Source: Arthrobacter agilis
GTDB lineage: Bacteria > Actinomycetota > Actinomycetes > Actinomycetales > Micrococcaceae
Direction: 5' to 3'
NCBI RefSeq assembly: GCF_002157505.1
Contig: NZ_NFSC01000025.1
Coordinates: forward strand, 122,557-186,556
DNA: 64,000 nt
The translations under genes were made by a program, and so were the position numbers. Within the stretch, counting starts at the first letter, position 1. Each line of letters begins with the position of its first letter. The notes beneath the pieces are model-generated. The model was not told the origin of the DNA. It did not search any database and saw only the letters and a program-made list of their open reading frames with translations. Of this stretch, positions 15,071-24,783 are shown one piece after another.

Positions 15071-16633
15071 GTGAGCATGACACTTCCCGTTCCCCTCGAT
15101 GAGACTTCCAGCAGCGCCCCCGAAGCGCACGACGAAGCGCAGGACGTTGTCGACCGGCGCACCTACGAGGTCCGGACGTTCGGCTGCCAGATGAACGTGC
15201 ACGACTCCGAGCGCATCTCCGGGCTGCTCGAGGGCGCCGGGCTCAGCAGGGTCGAGGACGGACAGGCGGACGTCGTCGTCTTCAATACCTGCGCCGTGCG
15301 TGAGAACGCCGACAACAAGCTCTACGGCAACCTCGGCATCCTGAAGGCTGTGAAGGAAGCGCGGCCCGGCATGCAGATCGCCGTCGGCGGCTGCCTGGCG
15401 CAGAAGGACCGGGAGACCATTCTGAAGAAGGCCCCCTGGGTCGATGCCGTCTTCGGCACGCACAACATCGGGGCCCTTCCCGCTTTGCTGCAGCGCGCCC
15501 GGCACAACCAGGACGCGCAGCTCGAGATCCTCGAGTCGCTCGACGTCTTCCCGTCGACGCTGCCCACGAAGCGGGACTCCGTCTACGCGGGCTGGGTGTC
15601 CATCTCGGTCGGCTGCAACAACACCTGCACCTTCTGCATCGTGCCGTCGCTGCGGGGCAAGGAGCGCGACCGGAGGCCCGGGGAGATCCTCGCCGAGATC
15701 GAGGCGCTCGTGGCCGACGGCGCCGTCGAGGTCACGCTGCTGGGACAGAACGTCAATTCCTACGGCGTCGAGTTCGGCGACCGGGGCGCGTTCGCGAAGC
15801 TGCTGCGTGCGTGCGGGTCGATCGAGGGGCTCGAGCGCGTCCGCTTCACGAGCCCCCACCCCGCCGCCTTCACCGACGACGTCATCGACGCCATGGCCGA
15901 GACGCCCAACGTCATGCCGCAGCTGCACATGCCCCTGCAATCGGGCTCCGACCGCATCCTGAAGGCCATGCGCCGGTCCTACCGGTCGAGCCGCTTCCTC
16001 GGCATCCTCGACCGTGTCCGGGAGCGGATGCCCCACGCAGCGATCTCCACCGACATCATCGTCGGCTTCCCCGGCGAGACGGAGGAGGACTTCCAGGCCA
16101 CCCTCGACGTCGTCGAGCGGTCCCGCTTCGCCACCGCCTTCACCTTCCAGTACTCGAAGAGGCCCGGCACTCCGGCTGCCGAACTGCCCGAGCAGCTGCC
16201 GAAAGCCGTCGTGCAGGAACGCTTCGAACGCCTCACCGCCCTCCAGGACCGCATCGCCCGGGAGGAGAACGCGCGCCAGGTCGGCACGCTCGTCGAGGTC
16301 CTCGTCACCGACCAGCAGGGCCGCAAGGGAGGCGAGACGCACCGCCTGACGGGCCGAGCCCGTGACCAGCGACTGGTGCACGTCTCCGTACCCTCCGGCG
16401 CCGACGTGCCGCGCCCGGGTGACTTCGTCACGCTGCCGATCACCGAGGCTGCGTCGTTCCACCTGCTCTCCGACCCGACGACCGAGCAGTACTCCCTGCG
16501 CCGCTCACGGGCCGGCGATGCGTGGGACAGGAGCCAGGCCGACTCCTGCGCCGCCCCGGCTCCGGCCGGCGGGGCCCCCCGCGCCGTGTCCCTGGGCATG
16601 CCGTCCCTGCCGGTGCGGGGGAGCGCCCGTTGA
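15071..16633 (+). CDS. miaB: tRNA-2-methylthio-N6-dimethylallyladenosine synthase MiaB
   Basis: Radical SAM methylthiotransferase that adds a methylthio group to i6A37 of tRNA. The 520 residues contain the N-terminal cluster cysteines ([32 protein letters not shown]), the radical SAM motif [18 protein letters not shown], and a C-terminal TRAM domain (TLVEVLVTD to LPITEA). After the TRAM domain comes an extra ~55-residue tail rich in Ala, Pro and Arg that the family does not need. GTG 15071 is favoured by TACGCT 7 bases upstream; ATG 15077 is an alternative. The stop overlaps the miaA start. Confidence 0.95.
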   Translation: MSMTLPVPLDETSSSAPEAHDEAQDVVDRRTYEVRTFGCQMNVHDSERISGLLEGAGLSRVEDGQADVVVFNTCAVRENADNKLYGNLGILKAVKEARPGMQIAVGGCLAQKDRETILKKAPWVDAVFGTHNIGALPALLQRARHNQDAQLEILESLDVFPSTLPTKRDSVYAGWVSISVGCNNTCTFCIVPSLRGKERDRRPGEILAEIEALVADGAVEVTLLGQNVNSYGVEFGDRGAFAKLLRACGSIEGLERVRFTSPHPAAFTDDVIDAMAETPNVMPQLHMPLQSGSDRILKAMRRSYRSSRFLGILDRVRERMPHAAISTDIIVGFPGETEEDFQATLDVVERSRFATAFTFQYSKRPGTPAAELPEQLPKAVVQERFERLTALQDRIAREENARQVGTLVEVLVTDQQGRKGGETHRLTGRARDQRLVHVSVPSGADVPRPGDFVTLPITEAASFHLLSDPTTEQYSLRRSRAGDAWDRSQADSCAAPAPAGGAPRAVSLGMPSLPVRGSAR

Positions 16634-17541
16634 CCCTTCCGGTGGTCGCGGTCGTCGGTCCCACCGGATCCGGCAAGTCCGACCTCGGGGTCGCCCTGGC
16701 GCAGCGGCTCGGGGGCGAGGTGATCAACGCCGACGCCCTGCAGTTCTACCGCGGCATGGACATCGGCACGGCGAAGCTTCCCGAGCACGAACGCGGGGGC
16801 ATCGAGCACCACCTGCTGGACGTGCTCGACATCACCGAGGAAGCCAGCGTGGCCGCCTACCAGGAGGACGCCCGTAGGATCATCGACGACATCCGCCGCC
16901 GCGGGCGCGTTCCCGTGCTCGTCGGCGGCTCCGGGCTGTACGTCAGGGCAGCCCTGGACCGGCTGGAGTTCCCGCCCACCGACCCGGGAGTGCGGGCCCG
17001 GCTCGAAGCCGACATCGCTCGCGAGGGAAGCGCGGCCTTCCGGAAGCGCCTGCGCGCCGTGGACAGCGTTTCCGCGGAACGGATCGACGACGACCGGCGG
17101 CTCATCCGGGCCCTCGAGGTGTTCGAGGTCAGCGGACGGCCCTTCAGCGCCTTCATGCCGAGGCGCGAGTACCACCAGCCGGCGGTGCAGATCGGTCTCG
17201 GCGTCGACCGCGGTGTCCTGCGGGGGAGACTCGCCGACCGCGTGCACGCCATGGTCCGGGCCGGCCTCAGCCAGGAGGTGGAGCGCCTCGCCGCAGCCGG
17301 GCTCCGGGACGGACGGACGGCGTCGCGCGCCCTCGGCTACGCGCAGTTCCTCCGGGTGCTGGACGGCTCCCTTACGGAAGCGGAGGCCGTCGAGGACACG
17401 ATCGCCGCCACCCGCCGTTTCGCGCGCCGCCAGCTGACCTGGTTCCGCGGCGACCCCCGGGTCGCCTGGACCGACTGGCAGGAACCCGGCCTGGTCGAGC
17501 GGGCGGTCGGGATCGTCGAACGGTGCGGGGACCTATCCTAG
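16630..17541 (+). CDS. miaA: tRNA dimethylallyltransferase MiaA
   Basis: Transfers a dimethylallyl group to A37 of tRNA, making the substrate of MiaB encoded just upstream. The 303 residues begin with [20 protein letters not shown] (P-loop), then [23 protein letters not shown] and [12 protein letters not shown], all typical. I chose TTG 16630, which overlaps the miaB stop (TTGA) and has GGGGGAG 6 bases upstream; the longer frame from 16522 reads into the miaB tail and has no ribosome binding site. A rare TTG start may keep expression low relative to miaB. Confidence 0.94.
   Translation: MTLPVVAVVGPTGSGKSDLGVALAQRLGGEVINADALQFYRGMDIGTAKLPEHERGGIEHHLLDVLDITEEASVAAYQEDARRIIDDIRRRGRVPVLVGGSGLYVRAALDRLEFPPTDPGVRARLEADIAREGSAAFRKRLRAVDSVSAERIDDDRRLIRALEVFEVSGRPFSAFMPRREYHQPAVQIGLGVDRGVLRGRLADRVHAMVRAGLSQEVERLAAAGLRDGRTASRALGYAQFLRVLDGSLTEAEAVEDTIAATRRFARRQLTWFRGDPRVAWTDWQEPGLVERAVGIVERCGDLS
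17534..17539 (+). promoter_or_regulatory. -10 element (TATCCT) for leaderless dapF
   Basis: TATCCT ends at the miaA stop codon and lies 6 bases before GTG 17546. Confidence 0.5.
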
Positions 17542-17545
17542 GACG

Positions 17546-18511
17546 GTGACCGATTTCCTCGCCGACGCTCCTTCCTCCGCAGCTTCGCGCCCTTCCGACT
17601 CCGCGGGCCTGTCCTTCACCAAGGGCCACGGCACCGGCAACGACTTCCTCCTGACCCTCGACCCCGAGGGCACCGCTCCCACCGACGTCTCGTTCGTCGC
17701 AGCCCTGTGCGACCGGAACCGCGGCATCGGTGCCGACGGCTACATCCGGGCTGTCCGGTCCGCTACGCTTCCCGAAGGCCGTGCCCTGCTGCAGACCGAG
17801 CCCGACGCCGAATGGTTCATGGATTACCGCAACGGGGACGGGTCCGTCTCGGAGATGTGCGGCAACGGCGTGAGGGTCTTCGCCCACTTCCTCCTCGCCA
17901 AGGGCGTTGCCGCACTGCCCGACGGCGGCGCACTCGCGATCGGGACCCGTGCAGGGGTGAAGCGCGTCACCCGGTCCGGGAACGGGTACGCCGTGGACAT
18001 GGGGCCCTGGGAATTCATCTTCCCGGACGCCGCCGTGGCACGCGGCATGGATTCCCTCGTGGGCATCGGAGGACTCGATGTCGACCGGCCGGCGCTGTCC
18101 ATCAGCATGGGCAACCCGCACACCGTCGTGGCGCTGGCCGAGCACGCCGAACTGGACCGGACCGAGCTCTACCGGGCACCCGCGGTCCGGCCCGTTCCGC
18201 CAGCCGGCACGAACGTCGAACTGGTGGTTCCATCCGATCCGCTGGTGGGGGACGACGGCGTCGGGCGCCTCCGGATGCGCGTGCACGAGCGCGGCGTCGG
18301 CGAGACCCAGTCCTGCGGTACCGGAGCGTGTGCCGCTGCCGCCGCGACGAGGTACTGGGCAGGAGAGGGCGCCCCCGCGCAGTGGCTGGTGAGCGTGCCA
18401 GGAGGAGTCGTCGGTGTGACGTTCTTCGACGGTCCCGACGGTCGCGAGCACGTCCAGCTCAGCGGGCCGGCCGTCCTCGTGGCCGACGGCGTGCTGCTGC
18501 CGACCGGCTGA
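17546..18511 (+). CDS. dapF: Diaminopimelate epimerase DapF
   Basis: Converts LL- to meso-diaminopimelate for lysine and peptidoglycan. The 321 residues include a short N-terminal extension, then [13 protein letters not shown], the first catalytic cysteine C105 in [12 protein letters not shown] and the second, C257, in [13 protein letters not shown], which is the expected pair. GTG 17546 starts 4 bases after miaA with a -10 hexamer TATCCT at 6 bases and no Shine-Dalgarno. Neighbourhood with miaA and hflX is conserved in Actinobacteria. Confidence 0.96.
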   Translation: MTDFLADAPSSAASRPSDSAGLSFTKGHGTGNDFLLTLDPEGTAPTDVSFVAALCDRNRGIGADGYIRAVRSATLPEGRALLQTEPDAEWFMDYRNGDGSVSEMCGNGVRVFAHFLLAKGVAALPDGGALAIGTRAGVKRVTRSGNGYAVDMGPWEFIFPDAAVARGMDSLVGIGGLDVDRPALSISMGNPHTVVALAEHAELDRTELYRAPAVRPVPPAGTNVELVVPSDPLVGDDGVGRLRMRVHERGVGETQSCGTGACAAAAATRYWAGEGAPAQWLVSVPGGVVGVTFFDGPDGREHVQLSGPAVLVADGVLLPTG

Positions 18512-18565
18512 CGACCGGCCGTCCAGCCGACCACAGCCAGCGGCTCACCCGCGGGACGCTCCGCC

Positions 18566-19186
18566 TCAGGCGGGCCGGTGTTCCTGGCGGTACACCTCGA
18601 GGATCCGGAACGACTTGGAGGTCTCCGCGCGACGCACGCTGAACCCCGCGGGCAGTTCCTCCCCGAGCCAGCGCTGCAGGGAGTCCGCGCCGAGGTTCTT
18701 CTGCACCACGAGCCAGGCGCGTCCGCCGGGAGCGAGGCGCGGCAGCCAGCGGAGCAGCAGGCCGTGCAGTTCCTGCTTGCCGATCCGGATGGGCGGGTTG
18801 GACCAGATCGTGTCGAACTCGAGCGCGGGGTCGACGTCGTCGGGCGTGCCGGTGATCACGTTACGGAGCCCGAGCCGTTCGGCGTTCTCGGCGGTGAGGG
18901 CGATGCAGCGCTCGTTCACGTCGACCGCATGGACCTCCGCCTCCGGGGCCTTCAGCGCCATCGTGAGGGCGAGCGGTCCCCAGCCGCAGCCGATGTCAAG
19001 CATCCGATGTCCCTCGGGGTCGGGGACCGAGCCGAGGAGAATAGCAGTCCCCTTGTCGATGCCATCGGGACTGAAGAGCCCCGATGACGTCACGAGGTCG
19101 CGGCGCGTGCCGGCGAGGACCACGGACAGGGGCCTGCGGGTACCCGGTCCGGCCGGCTGGGCGCTGAAATAGTGCTGTGACTCCAT
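18566..19186 (-). CDS. Class I SAM-dependent methyltransferase, RsmC-like
   Basis: 206-residue methyltransferase of the MTS family (16S rRNA guanine-N2 methyltransferase type, single domain). Motifs: MLDIGCGWGPLALTMALK (SAM-binding motif I), VHAVDVNERCIAL (motif II), and IWSNPPIRIGKQ, the N-P-P-[FI]-x-x-G-K catalytic motif of RsmC/RlmG enzymes. The canonical RsmC N-terminal pseudo-domain is absent. The start at 19186 has TAGGCT 7 bases upstream on the minus strand. It is convergent with dapF and divergent from hflX. The substrate is probably rRNA, by family only. Confidence 0.85.
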   Translation of the reverse strand: MESQHYFSAQPAGPGTRRPLSVVLAGTRRDLVTSSGLFSPDGIDKGTAILLGSVPDPEGHRMLDIGCGWGPLALTMALKAPEAEVHAVDVNERCIALTAENAERLGLRNVITGTPDDVDPALEFDTIWSNPPIRIGKQELHGLLLRWLPRLAPGGRAWLVVQKNLGADSLQRWLGEELPAGFSVRRAETSKSFRILEVYRQEHRPA

Positions 19187-19193
19187 GGTGGAA

Positions 19194-19199
19194 AGCCTA
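19194..19199 (-). promoter_or_regulatory. -10 element (TAGGCT) for the RsmC-like gene
   Basis: Minus-strand TAGGCT is 7 bases before the ATG at 19186; no Shine-Dalgarno. Confidence 0.45.
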
Positions 19200-19276
19200 G
19201 TGCCACCCCGGAACCCGTCGCGGCGGGGAGGTTTCGCGCTAGGAGAAGTGGCTGGAACGCGTCAGGCGGGCGGCCG

Positions 19277-19282
19277 TAGAAT
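19277..19282 (+). promoter_or_regulatory. -10 element (TAGAAT) of hflX
   Basis: TAGAAT lies 25 bases before ATG 19308, leaving room for a short leader with the ribosome binding site GAGGGAG (19298-19304). Confidence 0.45.
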
Positions 19283-19307
19283 CGGACTACATCCATTGAG
19301 GGAGACT

Positions 19308-20897
19308 ATGACCACGAATCACGGAAACTCCACCGGGTCCGACATGGGCCGGGAGGAGATCCAAGCCGTCATCGACCGGATCCTCGCCAGCGACGAAGCT
19401 GCAGCGGCGAAGACCAGGGCGAAGGACGGAACAGCGAAACCGGAGGAGACGACGGCGCCCGCCGAGAAGACGTGGCGACCGCATGCCCTTGCACTGTCGG
19501 GCGACGAGGACGGTTCCGACGCCGACGGTGACCAGCAGGACCTGGCCGAGCGGAACGCACGTCGCCGCGTGGCGGGGCTGTCCACCGAACTCGAGGACGT
19601 CACGGAGGTCGAGTACCGGCAGCTGCGGCTGGAGCGGGTGGTCCTCGCCGGACTGTGGAGCGAAGGCACCGCGCAGGACGCGGAGAACTCTTTGCAGGAG
19701 CTTGCAGCACTCGCCGAGACCGCAGGATCCGAGGTGCTCGACGGCATCGTGCAGCGACGCCTGAAGCCGGACCCCGCCACGTTCCTCGGCTCGGGCAAGG
19801 CCCAGGAGCTGAAGGAGATCGTGCACGCGACCGGAGCGGACACGGTGATCGTGGACAGCGAGCTGTCGCCCTCGCAGCGCCGCGGCCTGGAGGACATCGT
19901 TAAGGTCAAGGTCATCGACCGCACGGCACTGATCCTGGACATCTTCGCCCAGCACGCCAAGAGCCGGGAAGGCAAGGCGCAGGTGGAGCTCGCGCAGCTC
20001 GAGTACCTGCTGCCGCGTCTTCGTGGCTGGGGCGAGTCGATGTCCCGCCAGGCGGGTGGCCAGGTCGGTAGCGCAAGCGCAGGCATGGGCTCCCGTGGCC
20101 CCGGTGAGACGAAGATCGAACTCGATCGACGGAAGATCCGGACCCGCATGGCGAAGCTGCGCCGGGAGATCGCCGGGATGAAGCCTGCACGCGAGACCAA
20201 GCGGTCCAACCGCCGTCGGAACCAGGTTCCCTCCGTGGCGATCGCCGGCTACACGAACGCCGGCAAGTCGTCACTGCTGAACCGGCTGACGGATGCCGGG
20301 GTCCTGGTCGAGAACGCGCTCTTCGCGACACTGGATCCGACCATCCGCAGGGCCGAGACCCCGGACGGGATCGGCTATACGCTGGCCGACACCGTCGGGT
20401 TCGTCCGGTCGCTTCCGACGCAGCTGGTCGAGGCCTTCCGCTCGACCCTCGAGGAAGTGGCGGACGCCGACCTGATCCTCCACGTCGTCGACGCCTCGCA
20501 CCCGGACCCGGAGGGGCAGATCGCCGCGGTGCGCGCCGTCCTGACCGAGGTGGATGCGCGCAAGGTGCCCGAGATCATCGTGCTGAACAAGGCCGACGCG
20601 GCCGATCCGTTCGTCATCGAGCGGCTCCGGCAGCGTGAGCCGCGGTCCGTGGTCGTGTCCGCCCGCACGGGTGCAGGACTGACGGAGCTCCAGCAGCTCA
20701 TCAGTACGAACATCCCGCGCCCGGCCGTGAAGCTGGACCTGCTGGTGCCCTACGAGCGGGGCGAGATCGTGAGCCGCCTCCACGAGGAGGACGTCGAGAT
20801 CCTCAGTACGGAACACGTGGACGAGGGCACCCGCCTCGAAGTGATGGTCCGGGAAGGCCTGGCCGCCGAGCTGGAGCAGTTCGTCCGGCATGAGTGA
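19308..20897 (+). CDS. hflX: GTPase HflX
   Basis: Ribosome-associated GTPase that splits stalled or heat-damaged ribosomes. The 529 residues have an acidic/basic N-terminal extension of ~90, the HflX N-domain (ALAETAGSEVLDGIVQRRLK, then GSGKAQELKEIV), a GTPase domain with VAIAGYTNAGKSSLLNRLT (G1), ADTVGFVRSLP (G3) and VLNKADAAD (G4), and a C-terminal HflX-specific domain. ATG 19308 is supported by GAGGGAG at 3-9 bases upstream; an open frame reaches back to 19185 without a start signal. The dinG-type helicase overlaps its end by 8 bases. Confidence 0.95.
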   Translation: MTTNHGNSTGSDMGREEIQAVIDRILASDEAAAAKTRAKDGTAKPEETTAPAEKTWRPHALALSGDEDGSDADGDQQDLAERNARRRVAGLSTELEDVTEVEYRQLRLERVVLAGLWSEGTAQDAENSLQELAALAETAGSEVLDGIVQRRLKPDPATFLGSGKAQELKEIVHATGADTVIVDSELSPSQRRGLEDIVKVKVIDRTALILDIFAQHAKSREGKAQVELAQLEYLLPRLRGWGESMSRQAGGQVGSASAGMGSRGPGETKIELDRRKIRTRMAKLRREIAGMKPARETKRSNRRRNQVPSVAIAGYTNAGKSSLLNRLTDAGVLVENALFATLDPTIRRAETPDGIGYTLADTVGFVRSLPTQLVEAFRSTLEEVADADLILHVVDASHPDPEGQIAAVRAVLTEVDARKVPEIIVLNKADAADPFVIERLRQREPRSVVVSARTGAGLTELQQLISTNIPRPAVKLDLLVPYERGEIVSRLHEEDVEILSTEHVDEGTRLEVMVREGLAAELEQFVRHE

Positions 20898-22971
20898 CAG
20901 CGCGCCGTCCGGTGCTGCCGTCGCAGCGCCGGATGCGCCGCGACACTCGGCCGAAGTGACGCAGGCCCTCGGCCTGCTCGATGCCGCCGTCGGGTCGATG
21001 GGCGGAGAGATGCGCGCCGGCCAGCACGAAATGGTGCGGCAGGTGAGCGAGGCCATCCGGACGGGAGACCATCTGCTCGTCCAGGCCGGCACAGGGACCG
21101 GCAAATCGCTGGCATACCTCGTGCCGCTGATCGCCCATGCGATGGACAGCGAGCGCCCGTCGGTCGTCTCGACCGCGACGCTCGCCCTGCAGGCGCAGAT
21201 CGTCGGCCGGGACCTCCCCAGGCTCCTGGACGCCGTGCGACCTGCGCTCGAACGTCCGGTCGACGTCGCGCTGCTCAAGGGCCGCTCCAACTACGTGTGC
21301 CTGCACAAGACGGGCGGAGGCTTCCCCGAGGAGGACGCCCCCGATACGCTCTTCAGCCTCGGGGAGGACGCGGCACCGCATCCCTCGCCCGCAGGCGGAG
21401 GCGGCGCCCCGGCATCGGCGCTCGGCAGGGAAGTGGTCCGGCTCCGCGAATGGGCGGAGGAGACGACGACGGGGGACCGGGACGACCTGGTGCCCGGTGT
21501 CAGCGACCGCGCGTGGCGGCAGGTCTCCGTCTCCAGCATGGAGTGCCTCGGTGCCGCGCGCTGTCCGGTGGCGCAGGAGTGCTTCAGCGAGAAGGCACGC
21601 GCGGCCGCAGCCGACGCCGACATCATCATCACGAACCATGCGATGCTCGCGATCAGCGCCTTCGAGGGGCTCGCGGTCCTGCCGGAATACGACGTCGTGG
21701 TCATCGATGAGGCGCACGAGCTCCACGACCGGGTGACCGGGGCCGTCTCCGGACAGCTCTCCGCCTCCATGGTCACGGCCGCCGCCGCCGCGCTCCGCCG
21801 CCATGCATCCATCGGCACCGCATCCCTCGATACCGCTGCCGACGCCTTCGAGGCCGCGTCCGAGCTCGTCCCGTCCGGGCTGCTGCCCGGCGGCCTGCCG
21901 GACGACCTCGAGCAGGCCCTGGCGCAGGTGCGGGACGCGGCACGTGCCGCACTCTCCGACACGAAGACGGACGGCAAATCCGAGGCCGACGCCGACGGTG
22001 GCCGACAGGTCGCCCGCTCCCGGACGACGCTGGTCTTCGAGCTCGCGGAGCGGATCCTCGCCGCCGCCGATCTCAACGAGGTCGTGTGGGCCTCGCGCCC
22101 GAGCACGTTCACACCGGGCTCCGGGTACGCCCAGCCGGACGAGAGCGCGCCCGCGACGCTGAACGTCGCGCCGCTCTCCGTCGCTGGCAGGCTGCGCGAG
22201 GGATTGTTCGAGGACCACACGGTGATCCTCACGTCGGCGACCCTCGCGATCGGCTCCGAGTTCGGGCCCGTCGCGGGATCGCTGGGGCTGAGCGGGCCCG
22301 GCGCCCCCGCCTGGACCGGGGTCGACGTCGGCAGTCCGTTCGACTATCCGCGCCAGGGTGTCCTCTACGTGGCGAAGGATCTCCCCAAACCCGAACGAGG
22401 CACCTCGGACGCGCAACTGGAGGAACTCCTGACGCTCCTCACGGCGTCGCGCGGGGGAGCGCTCGGTCTCTTCTCCTCCAAACGTGCTGCCGAGGAAGCG
22501 GCGGAGGCCCTGCGGCCCAAGGTCGACTTCGAGATCCTGTGCCAGGGCGAGTCCTCCCTCAATGCCCTCGTGACGCAGTTCGCCGACGAGCCGGACACCT
22601 GCCTGTTCGGGACCATGTCCCTGTGGCAGGGCGTCGACGTGCCGGGCTCGTCGTGCCGCCTGGTGGTCATCGACCGCATCCCGTTCCCGCGCCCCGACGA
22701 TCCGCTCATGACGGCCCGGACGAGGGCCGTGGCGCGCAATGGAGGCAACGGCTTCATGAGCGTGTCCGCCACGCATGCGGCGGTGCGGCTCGCGCAGGGC
22801 GCGGGACGCCTGATCCGCGCGACGGGCGACCGCGGTGTCGTCGCCGTCCTGGACAGCCGCCTCGCCACCGCCCGCTACGGTGGCTTCCTCAGGGCGGCAC
22901 TGCCGCCCTTCTGGGCGACGACGGACAGGGCGACGGTCACGGGCATCCTCGAGCGGCTCTCGGCCCGCTGA
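20890..22971 (+). CDS. dinG: ATP-dependent DNA helicase, DinG/XPD family
   Basis: Superfamily 2 helicase of 693 residues. Walker A VQAGTGTGKSLAYL (about 65-78), DEAH box VVIDEAHELHDR, motif III-IV region HTVILTSATLAIG, and the C-terminal motifs FGTMSLWQGVDVPG and QGAGRLIR. Four cysteines at about 137, 219, 225 and 231 are placed as the 4Fe-4S cluster ligands of XPD-like helicases. An Ala/Gly-rich insertion follows the first cysteine. In other bacteria DinG is an SOS gene that unwinds R-loops; here no SOS box precedes it and it starts inside the end of hflX, so it is probably co-transcribed with it. Confidence 0.9.
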   Translation: MSDSAPSGAAVAAPDAPRHSAEVTQALGLLDAAVGSMGGEMRAGQHEMVRQVSEAIRTGDHLLVQAGTGTGKSLAYLVPLIAHAMDSERPSVVSTATLALQAQIVGRDLPRLLDAVRPALERPVDVALLKGRSNYVCLHKTGGGFPEEDAPDTLFSLGEDAAPHPSPAGGGGAPASALGREVVRLREWAEETTTGDRDDLVPGVSDRAWRQVSVSSMECLGAARCPVAQECFSEKARAAAADADIIITNHAMLAISAFEGLAVLPEYDVVVIDEAHELHDRVTGAVSGQLSASMVTAAAAALRRHASIGTASLDTAADAFEAASELVPSGLLPGGLPDDLEQALAQVRDAARAALSDTKTDGKSEADADGGRQVARSRTTLVFELAERILAAADLNEVVWASRPSTFTPGSGYAQPDESAPATLNVAPLSVAGRLREGLFEDHTVILTSATLAIGSEFGPVAGSLGLSGPGAPAWTGVDVGSPFDYPRQGVLYVAKDLPKPERGTSDAQLEELLTLLTASRGGALGLFSSKRAAEEAAEALRPKVDFEILCQGESSLNALVTQFADEPDTCLFGTMSLWQGVDVPGSSCRLVVIDRIPFPRPDDPLMTARTRAVARNGGNGFMSVSATHAAVRLAQGAGRLIRATGDRGVVAVLDSRLATARYGGFLRAALPPFWATTDRATVTGILERLSAR

Positions 22972-22974
22972 GGT

Positions 22975-23011
22975 CCGGCAGGGCGCGCGTCGAGCCGGGC
23001 GGCCCTGCCGG
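22975..23011. terminator. Hairpin between the convergent dinG and lexA genes
   Basis: CCGGCAGGGC (22975-22984) and GCCCTGCCGG (23002-23011) are perfectly complementary over 10 bases, with a 17-base G+C-rich loop. It starts 4 bases after the dinG stop. Confidence 0.6.
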
Positions 23012-23023
23012 GGGTTGCCGCCA

Positions 23024-23069
23024 GGTTCTGGCCGGCGGTCCCGCCCGGGTTCTCGCCGGCGGGTCCGCC
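23024..23069. repeat. Two-copy imperfect direct repeat between dinG and lexA
   Basis: GGTTCTGGCCGGCGGTC... (23024-23045) and GGTTCTCGCCGGCGGGTC... (23048-23069) form a 24-base tandem unit in the convergent gap. Confidence 0.7.
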
Positions 23070-23077
23070 GGGGGGCG

Positions 23078-23851
23078 CTAGAGAGCGCGCATCACCGAGA
23101 CGACCTTGCCCATGATGCTGGCGTGGTCGCCGAGGATGGGCTCGTAGCGGGTGTTCTGTGGCAGGAGCCAGGTGTGGCCGTCCCTCTGGCGGAAGGTCTT
23201 CACGGTCGCCTCGTCGTCGAGCAGTGCCGCGACGATGTCTCCGTTCTGCGCGCTCTGCTGGCGCCGGACGACCACCCAGTCGCCGTCGCAGATGGCGGCG
23301 TCCACCATCGAGTCCCCGGAGACCCTGAGCATGAAGAGGTCACCGTGCCCGACCAGCTGTCGCGGCAGGGGCATGACGTCCTCGACGACCTGATCGGCGA
23401 GGATCGGCCCACCCGCGGCGATGCGCCCGACCAGCGGCACGAGGGCGGTGTCCACGGCGATCTGGTGTCCGACCTTACGGTCCGCGGACGAGCCGTCCTC
23501 GCCCGAAGCCGCGTCGGGGGCGAGCGTCAGCGGCAGCAGTACCTCCATGGCTCGGGGGCGCTTCGGGTCGCGCCGCAGGTACCCGAGGCGCTCGAGCTGG
23601 GACAGCTGATGGGTCACGCTCGAGAGGCTCGCCAGGCCGACCGTGTCGCCGATCTCCCGCATCGACGGCGGGTAGCCCTTGTCGGCGATCGACCGCTGGA
23701 TGGTCTCGAGGATCGTCAGCTGGCGCGCGGTGAGCCCCTTCGACGCCGAGCGGCCGCGCGGGCGTCCACGGCCCGCCGAGATCGGCACGGCGTCGGTCGG
23801 AACGTCGGCGGTGTTCGATTCCTGCCGGGCTGCCGGTGTTGATTCCGCCAC
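23078..23851 (-). CDS. lexA: SOS repressor LexA
   Basis: Represses DNA damage genes and cleaves itself when RecA is active. The 257 residues show an N-terminal extension of ~35, the winged helix ([20 protein letters not shown], with recognition helix around [16 protein letters not shown]), the cleavage site A146-G147 in RIAAGG, and the serine-lysine dyad S181 (SGDSMVD) and K218 (TVKTF). GTG 23851 has GAAAGG upstream on the minus strand. Two SOS boxes lie in the region shared with the divergent LysM gene, so lexA is probably autoregulated. Confidence 0.97.
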   Translation of the reverse strand: MAESTPAARQESNTADVPTDAVPISAGRGRPRGRSASKGLTARQLTILETIQRSIADKGYPPSMREIGDTVGLASLSSVTHQLSQLERLGYLRRDPKRPRAMEVLLPLTLAPDAASGEDGSSADRKVGHQIAVDTALVPLVGRIAAGGPILADQVVEDVMPLPRQLVGHGDLFMLRVSGDSMVDAAICDGDWVVVRRQQSAQNGDIVAALLDDEATVKTFRQRDGHTWLLPQNTRYEPILGDHASIMGKVVSVMRAL

Positions 23852-24035
23852 TGTTGCGCCTTTCGCCTGGGACTGCAGATCCCATGTTGTCCGCCTGCCG
23901 GCTCCCGGTACCCCGGGGGCTTTCTGTCAGAGGCGGATGGTTGTCTGAGATACACCAGCGGCTTGCCTGCGCTGAGCGGCAGCTTTCGCCGGTGATGTCC
24001 TGTCCTGTTCACGCTAGGACAGACGGGGGCAGTTA

Positions 24036-24051
24036 TCAAACATATGTTCGA
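24036..24051 (+). promoter_or_regulatory. LexA SOS box 1 (lexA side)
   Basis: TCAAACATATGTTCGA matches TCGAAC-N4-GTTCGA with one mismatch. It is about 190 bases before the lexA start and about 130 before the LysM gene. Confidence 0.85.
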
Positions 24052-24103
24052 GCGAGTCTCGACAACCGTCGTCCGTGAGTGCTAGAAATAGGCATCGTGG
24101 AAT

Positions 24104-24119
24104 TAGAACGCGTGTTCGA
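24104..24119 (+). promoter_or_regulatory. LexA SOS box 2 (LysM-gene side)
   Basis: TAGAACGCGTGTTCGA matches the SOS consensus with one mismatch, about 50 bases before ATG 24169. Confidence 0.85.
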
Positions 24120-24168
24120 ATCGGGCGGGTTGTTCGAAGAGGGCATTCGAAGGGAAAGAGGTAAGGCA

Positions 24169-24675
24169 ATGGCTGAAGCACCGGCACTGCACGGCAGCAC
24201 CGCGCTGTGGGCACTGGCGCCCGTTCGACCGGAGGCCCGCCTCCGGCTCGTCCCCACCGCCCCCCGCTCCACCTCCGTGCCGTCCCTCCGAGCCGCGTCC
24301 AGTTCCGTGCGACCGGCGCCCGTACAGCCGGACGCGTCCCGCACCTCCACCCAGCGGAGTGCGGGGCACGCGCTGACCCTGACGCGACGCGGACGCCTGC
24401 TGCTGGTCGGCCTGCCGATCGCGCTGGGCGTCGCCGCCCTGATCCTCCTGGGTGCCTTCCTGACCTCCCAGGCGAAGGCCGGGGAGTCGGCTCCCGCATC
24501 CTCGTCGACGGTCGAGGTGAGTGTCGCCGCGGGGGAGACGCTGTGGGACCTCGCCGTCCAGTACGCCCCGGAGCGCGACCCGCGGGACGTCGTGGCGGAG
24601 ATCGTGGAACTCAACGACCTGCACACCTCCCTCGTCCGGGCAGGGCAGAGCATCGCGGTACCCGCCGGGGCCTAG
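24169..24675 (+). CDS. SOS-type LysM membrane protein, probable division inhibitor
   Basis: 168-residue protein: variable N-terminal region (~65 residues), one membrane helix at about 72-96 (LLLVGLPIALGVAALILLGAF), and a C-terminal LysM domain (VEVSVAAGETLWDLAVQYAP to AGQSIAVPAG) that should bind peptidoglycan outside the cell. Genes of this build divergent from lexA are known in Actinobacteria (Rv2719c/ChiZ in Mycobacterium tuberculosis, DivS in Corynebacterium glutamicum), where they are SOS-induced and stop division. ATG 24169 follows AAAGAGGTAAGG; in-frame GTG 24097 and ATG 24079 are less likely because the SOS box would then lie inside the gene. Confidence 0.85.
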   Translation: MAEAPALHGSTALWALAPVRPEARLRLVPTAPRSTSVPSLRAASSSVRPAPVQPDASRTSTQRSAGHALTLTRRGRLLLVGLPIALGVAALILLGAFLTSQAKAGESAPASSSTVEVSVAAGETLWDLAVQYAPERDPRDVVAEIVELNDLHTSLVRAGQSIAVPAGA

Positions 24676-24783
24676 CCGGGGGGACAGCCGGGCAAGGAGG
24701 CGGCCTGTCCAGTCGGTGCCGTGTGGCGGAACGGCGGGCTTGGTGCCGGCGACGCGCCGTTAGCTGAGACACTCCGCATCCCT

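Larger units (their letters stand above)
23852..24168. promoter_or_regulatory. Divergent lexA / LysM-gene control region
   Basis: 317 bases without a gene. It is clearly less G+C-rich than the coding DNA around 24030-24130. It holds two SOS boxes (24036-24051 and 24104-24119) and further TTCGAA half-site pairs at 24115-24152 with 5-base instead of 4-base spacing. TAGAAA (24083-24088) is a possible -10 for the rightward gene. Confidence 0.7.

Noticed and set aside
16522..16629. Longer MiaA starting inside miaB
   Set aside because: Extra residues are Pro/Gly/Arg-rich and unlike MiaA; TTG 16630 has a strong ribosome binding site.
24076..24168. Start of the LysM protein at ATG 24079 or GTG 24097
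   Set aside because: Would place the second SOS box inside the coding sequence; ATG 24169 has a ribosome binding site.
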